A stretch of DNA of 64,000 nt, from the NCBI RefSeq assembly GCF_041146795.1, contig NC_135168.1:11919131-11983130 (forward strand), written 5' to 3'. The position numbers were made by a program, and so were the translations under genes. This document shows, in pieces, positions 31,362-41,945 of this stretch (positions are counted from its first letter, which is position 1; the number at the start of each line of letters is the position of its first letter). The stretch is from Maylandia zebra. Lineage: Eukaryota > Chordata > Actinopteri > Cichliformes > Cichlidae. The notes under the pieces are model-generated. The model searched no databases, had not been told where the DNA came from, and saw only the letters and a program-made list of their open reading frames with translations.

Positions 31362-34300
31362 ATGGGGACGGCAGAACCCATGCTGTCGATGACAGTGGAA
31401 GGTACTGAATTGCCCTTCCTGGTAGACACTGGAGCAACATACTCAACACTAAGAGACACACCAGACAGTGCAACACTCTCCTGTCACACAGTTAATGTGG
31501 TGGGTTTTTCCGGGGTTCCGATGACTCTGCCATTGACAGATCCAGCATTGACAAAGCTGGGAAAACAGACTTTGAAACACCAATATGTGGTGTCCTCACA
31601 GGTGCCTGCAAATCTCATGGGCAGGGATCTGCTCGTGAAGCTGGGAGCCACGATCATGTGCTCTCCAGATGGACTGACTGTTACTCTGCCTGGAGGAAAA
31701 GAATTTCCGTGCCTGGGATCACCTTCAAAGACTCAATATCTAGTCCAGAACTCTGAACAACCCACTGCCGAAATCTACTGGGGGAGGCTAGTGGAAGAAG
31801 GCATTCTGAGGCACTATCAGCTGTGGAAACCCTGGATAATGAGCCTGGCCGTCTTCCCCCCCCCCCCGCGAAATCCTTTCCACGTTACACTCTTTTATGA
31901 TAGGGAAGATAACGATATCTATCGGGAACAGTTCCAGTCTGATCTTGAGGGACAGACGTGGAATGTGCGAACACATAACATTTATGTTGGACCAGAAGGT
32001 GTGGCCGCGGCTGTGAAATTTACTGATGAACAACTGCCTTGGTACAATGTGGGAGAGGATTCAGCCCCTCACATTACCTTGGCGGTCCACGAGGGTCATG
32101 GGCCAAGAGATCTGGGACCGATGGTCAAGCGGGCGCTGGACAACGCATGCTGGCAAAGCACCCAAATTCCAAATGTCTGGTATGCACCAAAATGTAAAAT
32201 ATATCGCATAACTTGTTTGTCCAACGATGCAGTGATCTTAGAACAAAAAGAAATCTCCAGAATACATGGCAGGGAAAGAATGGATCATCCTGATGCAGTA
32301 GCTGAGCTCTCAAAATTGCCTGATACTTTGTGGTCCGCAGGGCCCACAGATGTAGGTTTGGCTAACTGTTCGCCTGTCCTGTTCCAGCTGAAGTCTGACA
32401 CACCAATTAGTAGACCACAGTATAAGCACAAAACTGAGGCAGAGGAAGGCATAGCTGAAACCATTGAAGGGCTGTGGAAGGCAGGAGTGCTTGAGCCCTC
32501 ATGTTCATTTTGGAACACACCTATTTTGCCAGTGGAAAAACATGGGACAGGGAAGTACCGCATGGCACATGATTTGAGAGCGATAAATGCCATACTGAGG
32601 ACTGACACTGTGCCTGTACCAAATCCGTACACAGCTCTGACCGAAATTACTGGGGACCAAAAGTGGTTCACATGTATTGACCTAGCGAATGCATTCTTTT
32701 GTCTTCCACTGCACGAGTCACTCAGAGACATTTTCTCATTCACATACAGAGGCCGGAAATTTAGGTACACACGCCTACCACAAGGCTTTGCACTCTCACC
32801 AGGCATTTTCAATCAGGTGTTGAAGGAGGCATTGTCCCCATGTCAACTGCCAGAGGGCTGTACATTAATACAGTATGTTGATGATCTTCTTATTACAGCC
32901 CCGTCAGCAGCGGCCTGTATGGCAGCATCGCTCGTGGTGTTGAACAGATTGGCGGAGTGTGGCTTCAAAGTAAGTAAAGAAAAACTGCAGTTGGTCCGAT
33001 CAGAGGTAACATTTCTGGGCCGGGTGATCGCACACAGATCAGTGGGGTTAATGAACACACACAGAGACCAAATTCTGACACATCCAAAACCAAGAACTGT
33101 GAAGGAGTTGCTTTCCTTTCTTGGCTTGACAGGTTACAGCAGGCAGTTCATTCCGAACTATGCTGGTAAAACCGCCCCTTTAAGGGACCTGATCAAGAAA
33201 GTTGGTGTTCGAAATCTTAAGGCTGAATTGCCTTGGACGCCGGACACAGAGACAGCGTTCATTTCGCTAAAACAGGATTTGTCAAGAGCCACAGATCTAG
33301 CCACACCTAACTACGATGAGGCATTTTATCTTGATGTTTCAGAAACAAAGGGAGTTGTGAATGGTGTGTTGTTTCAGAAAAAAGGGGGAGGTAGAGATGT
33401 GCTTATGTATGTCAGCATAAGATTAAATTCAACAGAAGCAAGTCATCCCACATGCACAGAACACGCAGCAGGAGTAGCAAAAATAATTCAGAAAACAGCA
33501 CACATAGTGAGGGAACACCCACTGAAAGTGCTTACCACACACAGTGTAGTGGCGTATGTGAACTCACAGGCATTCACAATGACCCCACTGACGCAACAGA
33601 GGTTGAGCAAAATTTTAGATGCGTCAAATTTGACATTCACACATGAAGGAATCAATATGGCAGATTTAATGGGGTCAGGAGAACCGCATGACTGTATTAA
33701 GAAAGCCCAAGTTGAAGGAAAAATCAGGGAAGACCTGAAGGCAGAGCCCATACATGGAGCTGAGGACTGGTTCACAGATGGATGCTGCCACAGAGATGAA
33801 GAAGGATTGAAAGCTGGCTATGCTGTAGTCTGTAGAGTAGGAACTGAGTTTCAGGTGAAAGAAGCAGGAAAAATTGAGGGACAACAGTCGGCCCAGAGAG
33901 CTGAAGTGATAGCCCTAACTCGAGCCCTGAGGCTGGCTAAGAACATGAGAGTGAACATCTACACGGACTCAGGATATGCGTTTGGAGCAGCTCATGTGGA
34001 ACTGGCTCAGTGGAAGAGAGCCGGGTTCAGAACGGCCACTAATGCACCCATCTGTCACAAAAAGGAAATGGAGGAACTGGAAAAGGCCCTGGAGGACCCA
34101 GACGAGGTAAGCATCATAAAATGCAAAGGCCACTCACAAGCAGACAGTATGGTGGCGAAAGGAAATCAGAAAGCTGATGAAGCCGCAAAGGAAGCAGCAG
34201 GCTACAAAGGACAGAGACAAATGGTGCAGGTAACCCCAGAAGAGGAGGTTAGCACTAACAGCATGGAAGAAGTTAGACAGGCTCAGGAGGAGACATCCCA

Positions 34301-35543
34301 AGAGGAAAAGGGGGTGTGGGAAAACAAAGGAGCCTGGCAAGATGGTGGTTTGTGGAGGGGGCCAGATGGGCGTCCCGCTTTAACGGCCAAAATGGCGGAA
34401 CAGAAGGTGAATGAGGCTCACGGGCTTGGTCACGTGGGAGTGAAACAGATGGAGAGAAATTTGTGCCGATGGTGGCATCCTGATTTGAGAAGGATGATAA
34501 TGGAAAAGGCCAGAACGTGCCTAATTTGTGGGGCACACAACCCAAAGCCAGCAGTAAAACCTGAAGGCGGTAAGTTTCTCATGCCAGAGAGGTCAGGAGA
34601 AGAGGTTGTGATTGATTATACCGACATGATTGATACAGGCCCAGGTGGTGTGAGGTATTTGTTGGTGTGTGTGGATGTTCTGACTGGATGGCCCGAAGCA
34701 TGGGCAACCAAACGTGAAGACGCGAAAAGTGTGATCAAGTGCTTAATCAATCATTACATTCCAAGGCATGGGTTTCCCAAGAGAATTAGATCAGACAATG
34801 GCACTCACTTCAAGAACAAAGATTTGCAAGAGGTAGAGAGGATGTTGGGAGTGCAACATAAGTTCGGGACGGTCTATCATCCCCAATCCCAGGGAAAGGT
34901 CGAGAGGATGAACCTAAATTTGAAAAACAAGTTGGCTAAAATATGTGCGCAAACGGGGCTAAATTGGGTCGCAGCCCTGCCCATTGCTTTAATGACCATA
35001 AGATGCTCTGTTAACCAATCCACAGGTTTCACGCCTTATGAGCTGCTGACTGGGAGACAGTTTCCAGCACCCTGGACAGTGGTCCCGGTGGAGCAGCCCA
35101 GGACAAGCAACAGGTCTCATGCAGAATATTTTAATGAGTTGAAAGCTCTTGTGTCCAGCTTTACAAAACAGGTCACTTGTGAGAGACCCACGGGGAACGG
35201 AGAGGTCCCGGACGCAAAGGTGGTGTGGCTAAAGGTCATTAAGCGAAAGTGGAAGGAGCCCCGCTGGACTGGTCCGTATGAGGTGACCGCCCGGACGGCC
35301 ACAGCAGTCCAGCTGAAAGGGAAAGGCGACACCTGGTACCACTGGTCGCAGTGTGCACCCGCACATGAGAGCTTGGTGGAGGAAAACTCGTCTTCAAAGA
35401 ACACAGGTGTCAACAAACAGAGGCAGAATAAACCCTCTCACCTGTGCAACGGGCCGACCAATAGTCCACCTGGAAGGCTGAAGAAAGAAGAGCAGCCTAG
35501 GAGAAAATCACCGCGTCTACAGAAAGGAGTGGTAACAAACTGA
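31362..35543 (+). CDS. pol: ERV-A pol: protease, extra domain, reverse transcriptase, RNase H, integrase
   Basis: The open frame encodes 1393 residues counted from the first ATG; true translation probably enters by readthrough from gag. Domains are a retropepsin (VDTGATYST, residues 21-29), an extra region (about 125-305), and a reverse transcriptase with Asp440 in CIDLANAFF, LPQG 472-475 and YVDD 505-508. RNase H has Asp806, Glu848, Asp869 and Asp939, all present. Integrase has an HHCC finger (His1020, His1024, Cys1053, Cys1056), DD35E residues Asp1085, Asp1145 and Glu1181, and a GPY motif at 1304-1306. The length is about 200 residues above a typical gammaretroviral pol, and the extra region accounts for it. 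Every catalytic residue looked for is present. Confidence 0.9.
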   Translation: MGTAEPMLSMTVEGTELPFLVDTGATYSTLRDTPDSATLSCHTVNVVGFSGVPMTLPLTDPALTKLGKQTLKHQYVVSSQVPANLMGRDLLVKLGATIMCSPDGLTVTLPGGKEFPCLGSPSKTQYLVQNSEQPTAEIYWGRLVEEGILRHYQLWKPWIMSLAVFPPPPRNPFHVTLFYDREDNDIYREQFQSDLEGQTWNVRTHNIYVGPEGVAAAVKFTDEQLPWYNVGEDSAPHITLAVHEGHGPRDLGPMVKRALDNACWQSTQIPNVWYAPKCKIYRITCLSNDAVILEQKEISRIHGRERMDHPDAVAELSKLPDTLWSAGPTDVGLANCSPVLFQLKSDTPISRPQYKHKTEAEEGIAETIEGLWKAGVLEPSCSFWNTPILPVEKHGTGKYRMAHDLRAINAILRTDTVPVPNPYTALTEITGDQKWFTCIDLANAFFCLPLHESLRDIFSFTYRGRKFRYTRLPQGFALSPGIFNQVLKEALSPCQLPEGCTLIQYVDDLLITAPSAAACMAASLVVLNRLAECGFKVSKEKLQLVRSEVTFLGRVIAHRSVGLMNTHRDQILTHPKPRTVKELLSFLGLTGYSRQFIPNYAGKTAPLRDLIKKVGVRNLKAELPWTPDTETAFISLKQDLSRATDLATPNYDEAFYLDVSETKGVVNGVLFQKKGGGRDVLMYVSIRLNSTEASHPTCTEHAAGVAKIIQKTAHIVREHPLKVLTTHSVVAYVNSQAFTMTPLTQQRLSKILDASNLTFTHEGINMADLMGSGEPHDCIKKAQVEGKIREDLKAEPIHGAEDWFTDGCCHRDEEGLKAGYAVVCRVGTEFQVKEAGKIEGQQSAQRAEVIALTRALRLAKNMRVNIYTDSGYAFGAAHVELAQWKRAGFRTATNAPICHKKEMEELEKALEDPDEVSIIKCKGHSQADSMVAKGNQKADEAAKEAAGYKGQRQMVQVTPEEEVSTNSMEEVRQAQEETSQEEKGVWENKGAWQDGGLWRGPDGRPALTAKMAEQKVNEAHGLGHVGVKQMERNLCRWWHPDLRRMIMEKARTCLICGAHNPKPAVKPEGGKFLMPERSGEEVVIDYTDMIDTGPGGVRYLLVCVDVLTGWPEAWATKREDAKSVIKCLINHYIPRHGFPKRIRSDNGTHFKNKDLQEVERMLGVQHKFGTVYHPQSQGKVERMNLNLKNKLAKICAQTGLNWVAALPIALMTIRCSVNQSTGFTPYELLTGRQFPAPWTVVPVEQPRTSNRSHAEYFNELKALVSSFTKQVTCERPTGNGEVPDAKVVWLKVIKRKWKEPRWTGPYEVTARTATAVQLKGKGDTWYHWSQCAPAHESLVEENSSSKNTGVNKQRQNKPSHLCNGPTNSPPGRLKKEEQPRRKSPRLQKGVVTN
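31734..32276 (+). other. Extra pol domain with two H-x-T-L motifs (2H phosphoesterase-like)
   Basis: Between the protease and the reverse transcriptase, about 180 residues match no standard retroviral domain. They contain FHVTLFYDRE (His174, 31881-31883) and PHITLAVHE (His237, 32070-32072). Two H-h-T/S-h motifs, each on a predicted strand, are the signature of the 2H phosphoesterase superfamily (LigT, AKAP7, coronavirus ns2, rotavirus VP3 C-terminus). The size fits one such domain. The spacing of 63 residues is shorter than the usual roughly 80. A 12-base C run (31856-31867) encodes four prolines just before it. Function is inferred from motifs only. Confidence 0.5.
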
Positions 35544-35617
35544 GAGTTTGAAAAGGGGTGGTTTAAATAAAAAGAGTAAAAGGGAAAGAGGAAAACAGAA
35601 ACAAAGTTTCAAAATTT

Positions 35618-37186
35618 ATGCTAAGTACAAATATACATCACACAATGCCACCCCGCGAACCGGAGACTCGTGAGGAGAAAGGACTGATTAAAATGTTGCT
35701 TGTGATGGTTAGTTTGATGACTGTAATGATATTGATAATGGCCCTATGTTTGCTTGTTTATATTTTGCAGGGAGGCCCCCACGAACTGTCTGAACACAGG
35801 GGCCAGTTGAATTCAGCACCAAAAGAGAAACTGTTTATTGAAACAGGGCTAAAGAGGAGATCAAAACACGAGGTTTCGGGTAAAAGGGATGAGTAACTGA
35901 GTACATATGGTGGTTTAGAGTTGAACTATGTTAATGGGTCTACAACTTCATTCACATTTGATTTATGCGATGTTTTTAAGTGTGGAGGAGCAGATAGTAG
36001 TTGGAGAGGATATAATGTGTGGGTTTGTTGGGATTATGCAGTAAGTACACATTGTGAAAGAGGAAGTCGGCCCTTTGCAAACTGGTGTCGGAACTGGAAT
36101 CAGGTAAAGGGTTACACTGGGGAGAATGGGGAAGCGTCAGAACAAGGGTCGGAGAACGTGTTAAAACTTCAAAGAGATTATAGTCCATCTAAGAATCCTT
36201 TGACTATGTCGCTGGGCAACTGGCGGCGTAAAAACTCTGTGTATTTAGTCTTGGGTGTGGAGACTGTGGGAATTGACCCGAAGGGGTTAATTAAAGTTAA
36301 TTTTCTTGAAAAGGCCAATCCCGTAAATACTGTAGAGCCAATTAGAGAAGAAAAGGAAATACACATGATTAACAACCCAATAAACTCGGTTGCACATTTT
36401 ACAGGAAAAAAGGGAAACGGGTCGTTATATGTGGTACCAGAGGAACAGGAACCAAAGGATAGACGAGTCCTGGCGGTGGACTACACTAGACTGAAGCCTC
36501 AAGATTTAATTGAGCGCGCCACTGGGTTCAGTGACAGTAATCTCTGGCTGGACTGGATGGCTCTAAATGCTAGGGAACAAGAGCTATCTAATTGTGTTGC
36601 TTGTGCCTCTGCTAGACCACGTTTGTTCACAGAGCCCGCTCCACTCCATCCGGAGGACAAGTGGGGCTATGATTGCATGTTGCGAATGACTAGAGGAGCG
36701 GTGAGTACTGGAGACTGCACTGTGTTGTCCAGTTTGTTTCCTCCAGTTGACAAGCGGACAAAGGCAGGACCATTTTTGCCGAAAAAAGGTAATTATACGT
36801 GTTTTAAGTTCTCCACAGATAAAGTAATATATAACGTGGGAGAAATCGACCCAAGTTGGTGCGCTGTTACCCAGACGGGAAGAACCACAAACAATATAAG
36901 TGATCCCACCACTTTAATTGGGACTTGGGCTAGAAGTGGACTTTATTATTACTGTGGGCACAAGACTCTTTTGGCTCGTGTTCCTCTGGGAAGTGTGGGG
37001 ACGTGCGCAATGGTGAGACTAGGAGCACCTCTTATGCTAATTGGAAATCAGGTAAAAACCATTCCACAGCACAACACACGCACATTGGCAGCGTGTGTTA
37101 GAGACACAGTTAGAGAGAAGAGGGGAAAGTTTAATCATGTTTCGCTGGGGTTGCAAAAGAGCAGTTTGTCGCAGAACTGCTGCTGA
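35618..37186 (+). pseudogene. env: ERV-A env, stop-interrupted and lacking the membrane subunit
   Basis: ATG 35618 opens a 92-codon frame with a charged N-terminus and a strong hydrophobic stretch (residues about 26-50), which looks like a leader or signal peptide. TAA at 35894-35896 stops it. The same frame then stays open to TGA 37184-37186, encoding about 420 residues. These are rich in Cys and Trp, with N-x-S/T sites, and resemble a surface glycoprotein. No furin-type cleavage site, fusion peptide, heptad repeat or anchor follows. Only about 80 bases separate the stop from the LTR, so the transmembrane half has been deleted. The gene cannot encode a working envelope. Confidence 0.7.
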
Positions 37187-37264
37187 GGTGTCAAGATGAC
37201 AAGCGAGCATCCGGCAGTAACAGGATGTACCGGCCATGAAAACGACGACAACGCTCTTTTAAAC

Positions 37265-37517
37265 TGTGTTAAAAGTCATTGTGGTTTTGATTTGATCTAT
37301 GTATAAAATGTATCTGTGACGTTGAAGGGGCGTCATTAAATTTAAGCCCTGACGGTATAAAATATCTGTTTATGCTTTGATTAAGTTGAAGATCAATTCC
37401 TGTCTGCATACAGGGTTGGCTTCCCACGCGTGTAGTCATTAAAATCATTGTTTGACCAAGATCTTCTGGACCATGGTGGTTTGTACTCTCCTTCCTCAAT
37501 TTTTGAACCTTAACACA
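37265..37517 (+). repeat. ERV-A 3' LTR, short
   Basis: The ends TGTGTTAA and TTAACACA form a perfect 8-bp inverted pair around 253 bp. Inside are a TATAAAA word (near 37360) and an ATTAAA word (near 37438) that could serve as core promoter and poly(A) signal. No good polypurine tract lies directly before it, which may reflect the deletion that removed the end of env. The 5' partner lies outside the window, so the boundaries rest on the inverted ends alone. Confidence 0.55.
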
Positions 37518-39839
37518 ACGCTTCTTAAATGTGTTTTTGCAGGATAAAACACAGCAGGTGGTGTAGAGAGGACGTCAGCTGACGGAGCAGAGGGAGGCAG
37601 ACTGTGGATAAATGACAGAGTGAGAGGAGAGCAACCATGACAGAAGCACAGGTGTGGCAGATAGAAGTGGCTTTATAGACACTTATTGTCAGTCCTCGTG
37701 CATGCTGTGGAAATAAGTGTCTGTGTCATGAGGTGACATGTGAGCTTATCTTTGGTCAATAAAGCTGAACGACCAGTTTTCACTTTGCTTGTTACGCTTG
37801 TTTAGTGACGTCTGGGTTTCTGTGGAGCCCGAATTTTGATGAGTTCTGGTGAAATCATCTGAGATCATCTGAGCATCGGTGAAGAGTCAGCAGAGAAAGT
37901 GTGGGACAGAAGTTTGCTTTGGACACATGGACTGAAATCAAAAAGTAACAAACAGGATTTCCAATGGACAGTATGGAGAAGTGAAAGTACACAAAGGCTG
38001 TGCTGGAACACGTGTGTTACACTTTTTGACAGCTGAGAACAAAACACAATATTTTGCATCATCTCTGCAGTGTCTCTTCTTTCCTCTGCTGTTGTGCTTT
38101 TAGCTCCAAACTGTTTCAAATGGTTTGTCAGCAAGCTGACCTCTGACCTCTGCAGTACTAACTCCTGACCCGTACAAAGAGCGGGCGTTTCTGACCTTTG
38201 ACCTGCAGCTGTATGTCTCTCAGTCTCAGTTCTTCTCTCCGTCACTGATGGAGCAGGTGTAGTTGCTGCTGACAGTCAGTCGTTTGTTTTCTCAGAGTGA
38301 GGCTGAAGTCTGAACTGTTCAGAGCATCAGGTCTCATCAACGTGCGCTGCTGTAACGCCGCTTTGTCCTCTGAGATCACCAGGTATGAAACCTGAGTGCT
38401 GACAGAGCAGCATGTTCCCCCTCATTCACCTCCACCACCACAGCCAAGGCATGCTGGGAAACTGAGGACACACAGACGGAGAACTGAAGTGTCTGCTGTG
38501 TGTTCATCTCAGAGTCCTCACAGGTGACACATTAGCTCCAGAACACCAAGCCAGGTGTTTGAAGCCTGACAGGGATTCTTCCCATCCAGAGGGAGGATTT
38601 AGCTGCACAACAATGAACATTAGTGTGTAGTTTAGAAACACAGACTGTGCCTGCACTGCATCTAGTGAAGAAAAGTGTTACTGCGAGAGAACCAGGCTCC
38701 TTTAAAGCAGCTGATATTAAGGTTGAAAAATCAACAATAAGCTGATGTAATCAACGTTTCACAAAATGGTCAGCAGCTAAAATCTGGAGCCGTTCTTTGG
38801 TGGTAATTAACAGTTTGTTCTTGTTAGCTAATTATGTCATTAAAGGTAGCAGCAGAAGCCTTGTGTTGAAAGCCCATTCACTCACACATTCACACAGTAT
38901 GTGTGTGTCTGTGTTACACTGTGGACATCCCTTCTGTTGGAGCGCCATCTTGTGGCAGGTTTAAGAAATGTTCTTCTTGTAAATCCAAACTGATGCACCT
39001 CCATAGCAGACTGTGGAGGCTTTCAGTGACATGAAGACTTGATTTATACTGTCATATTCTCCTGTTACACAAAGCACAGCACGCTGAACATGGATGAACT
39101 GAAACTCCCAGCATCTGACTGAGGAAAAGCACAAATCATTCTCACACTGACTCCTGCTTGATTTTAGATTTGCTTTCAAATCCTCACACTTTCATATGAA
39201 GCACTAAATGGGCTCCAGACTGTTTATCTCAGCTTCCTGTCAAACACACTGCTGCTCACACCGAGGCTCAGTTTACTCCTCCAGCCTGGCTTAACCTGCT
39301 GTCTGTTAAAAACAGTCCCACACTCCTCTGTTTAATCCTTCTGATCAGACTCTTTGATTTTGTATTGTTTTTACCTGAAGTTGTGTTTTTGACATGGTTC
39401 TGTCTGTGAAATAAAGCTCACACACACACTGCTACAGTCCTTCATACACTTAGAAACGAAGCTGCTCCTTTCCTCAGTGCTGACACATAAAGAAGAGTTG
39501 GTTTTATATCCAACACGTCTCTGTTCCAGAAAACAGCTTCAGCAGCCTCTGAGTCTGAACTTGGAGTTGGTTATAAGCCACAGGCCTGTGTGCACAGCAA
39601 TGAGGAAATATAATGCAGTAAGTGAAACATGGATGTGTGGAACAGATTATCCCAAAGGTTGATTCTGTTCATCTGGACGTTCTCAGTGAAACATTTGGTC
39701 TCTCGGTCAGGTGACTCCTTTAGTCTCAGCTGACTGCAGCTTTCCAAACCTTTGTCACTGGATCACTCACTTCATCTCCAACGTGTCCCTGACACAGACA
39801 GCTGGAGCCGTTACAGCAAAATCATTGATCATCGTTTTT
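37518..39839. other. Flanking DNA, no certain gene
   Basis: No long frame was convincing. Two possible 3' ends of transcripts are visible: an acceptor-like TTTTTGCAG at 37533-37541 followed by a short frame with AATAAA near 37758, and AATAAA near 39410. Neither could be tied to coding exons. Codon-like text near 38300-38385 recalls leucine-rich repeats of fish NLR genes but is too short to call. Confidence 0.4.
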
Positions 39840-39855
39840 AGAACATTAGCTGGTG

Positions 39856-41275
39856 GTGGTGGGAGGTTTGGAGTCTTCTCTCACCCCCATTCTCTGCGGC
39901 CTGCTGGAGCGGGAGGGCTAGTAGGAGGAGTTGGCCGTCCGACTGCGGTCTGGGGTGTGGGGCCTCCCTGCTGCTGCGGAGTCGGGGTGGTCTGCCTCTC
40001 CCCACCGCAGGGAAAAGGGTAACACCACCTGGGTCTGGGTGCAATTCCCCCCTCCAGGGGCAAGGGTACCTAGACCCGGTTTGTAGAGTACGCTTGGGGA
40101 GTGTGATTGTGTGTACAGCGTCTCTTTATGTCTGTCTCCACGTTGGTTGAGTGTGGAGTAAGTGCATATGAGAGCATGAGGGTGGGAATGGATGTTTGTG
40201 TCTGTGTGTGCCTGTATGTCTGTGTCTATATGTCAGGTTGGGTATCAGACGCCACCTCTCTGGGGACACCTCAGGCCCTCCAAGGTTTGGAGGCCTATCT
40301 CCACCCACCACCACTTCCCCTGCCGGTGGCGGACTCCCTCAGGTGTCGGTGTGTTGGTGGTTCTTTGTGTCTGGGGGTGGGCGTCCGGGTACACACCGGC
40401 TCACTCCTTGGCGGCCGCTTGTCGGGGCCTGGGGCCTGGGGCTCGCTCGGGCCCCTTTGGAGGTGGGGTGCCCCCGGCCTCTCGGCCTAGGGCTCGGTCA
40501 CTCAGGCGCAGCTGGGGGCCGGCGGAGCTCACGGGCGCGTCACTGCAACTCCCCCTGACTTCTGCTCCGCGGCTGCTGGGCGAGCCCTCATCTGGGACTC
40601 TCCTCAGCTCTTACTGGAACAGTGGCGCGGCTGCCCCCCTGTTGGTCTTCCATGGTCTCTTGTGTTCTGGGGTCCTCTGGATGTCTGGAGTTTTGATCTC
40701 CTCCATACCCGCTTCACACCCTGGAGGACGGGGCTGTGGCCCCCCCACACTCCCTAGCAGATCATTACATGGAGAAACCTTTGGAATGCAAGCATGCTGA
40801 TCCACACAGGTATGCACACATGGGTATTCACAGACGCGGACTAAAGCTTTCTTGGCTGCTGCCTCAAAGCACACTGTGCGCTGTCTATCTTGCGTGCTGC
40901 ACAATATCGTTTATTACTTAGTAAATACTGATATCTATGACTAGCTAGTTTATTGTGATGGTGCTTTGTTTTCTCTATTATTATGTTGCTCTTTGTTGTT
41001 TGCTGTCTCCTCTGTTTGTTTTTGTTTGTTTGTTTGTTTGTTTTTTTTCTCCATACAGGTGACCCAGGAGTTTTTTTTTTTTTCTCTCTCTCTTCCCCCC
41101 CCTTCTCACCTTCTCTTCTCCCCTTTGGTTTTCTTTCTTTCTCTCCCCCTCTCTCTCTCATTCATTCCCCCTGTCCTATTTATTAAAAAAAAAAAAAAAA
41201 AAAAAAATGACAAAGGATGAACTGAAGCTCTGCCATCACGTAATGTCGCATACTGCTGTTTCTGATGTCATTTAG

Positions 41276-41306
<31 letters not shown>
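39856..41306 (+). mobile_element. 5'-truncated LINE copy with 3' transduction
   Basis: The block is flanked by GAACATTAGCTGGTG at 39841-39855 and 41307-41321 and ends in poly(A), so it was inserted by target-primed reverse transcription. It is mostly GC-rich, non-coding 3' sequence with TG- and CT-rich tracts. There are two poly(A) runs, 41185-41207 and 41276-41306, with 68 bases of unrelated sequence between them. That is the mark of transcription past the element's own poly(A) site. No reverse transcriptase remains, so the family (L1/Tx1-like, from the poly(A) tail) is a guess. Confidence 0.75.
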
Positions 41307-41310
<4 letters not shown>

Positions 41311-41506
41311 ATTAGCTGGTGTTGGTGGGCAGGCTAGCAGTGCTAATTGTTAGCACTAGTTCTGCTGCTCTCCCTTTGTCTCTGTTATTGTTGGTCTTTA
41401 GTGAACAATATAAAGTGTCTTCATGAGACTGTTGCCTAATGTTCAAATGTAGATAACACCACCTGCACCAACCTGTTACACAGCACAGCCCTCTGGTGTA
41501 GCTTTG

Positions 41507-41775
41507 CCCATACGGTAAAAAAATATATTTTAAAATACATTTTAAAATATATTTATATATTTAAAATGTATTTTAGCACATATATTTTTTGGCCATTTTT
41601 TGTATATTTTGAAATATATTTCAAAATACATTTTGAAATATATTTATATATTTTGAAATGTATTTTAGCACATATATTTTTTGGCCATTTTTTGTATATT
41701 TTGAAATATATTAATAAAATATATTTCAAAATACAATTTAAATGTATTTAAAATCATTCAAAAAAATATAAATTT
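41507..41775. repeat. Left terminus and subterminal AT palindromes of the 9.3-kb transposon
   Basis: After the terminal CCCATACGG, two near-identical units of about 110 bp follow, each with TTTTAGCACATATATTTTTT and TTGGCCATTTTTTGTATATT. Palindromic AAATATATTT words in them match those at the right end (50650-50810). Confidence 0.75.
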
Positions 41776-41945
41776 AACCCTTCATATATTTCTAAGAAAA
41801 CACATTCACATGTAACATCTGAAAGAAATCTTTATTTGATGTTTAAAACATACATATAGCATATCAATCAAGCAAGGAATATTCATTTTATAAGTTTATT
41901 CTCATTACATACTTAAACATTCTAAAAGAAACACACACACATATA

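Larger units (their letters stand above)
28899..37517 (+). mobile_element. Endogenous retrovirus ERV-A, coding part and 3' LTR
   Basis: The order is splice donor, gag, pol, env and 3' LTR. Gag and pol share a reading frame across a UGA. There is a single CCHC knuckle, a PPPY late motif, a DTGA protease, a YVDD reverse transcriptase, a full RNase H, a DD35E integrase and a GPY motif. Same-frame gag-pol with a stop between fits the gamma/epsilon retrovirus group. The provirus cannot make its proteins as it stands: gag has a stop and two frame changes, and env has a stop and no membrane-anchor part. The pol frame alone is open, which points to fairly recent entry. Confidence 0.85.

Noticed and set aside
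30464..31476. Minus-strand frames of up to 242 codons opposite gag
   Set aside because: They are low-complexity shadows of the gag frame with no domain.
38296..38385. Leucine-rich-repeat-like text (GLINVRCCNAALSSE)
   Set aside because: It is suggestive of fish NLR genes but only one partial repeat long, with no neighbouring repeats or NACHT region.
39711..40800. Several overlapping Gly/Pro/Cys-rich plus-strand frames
   Set aside because: They come from GC-rich untranslated sequence of the LINE copy; all frames are open because of composition, and no protein family fits.
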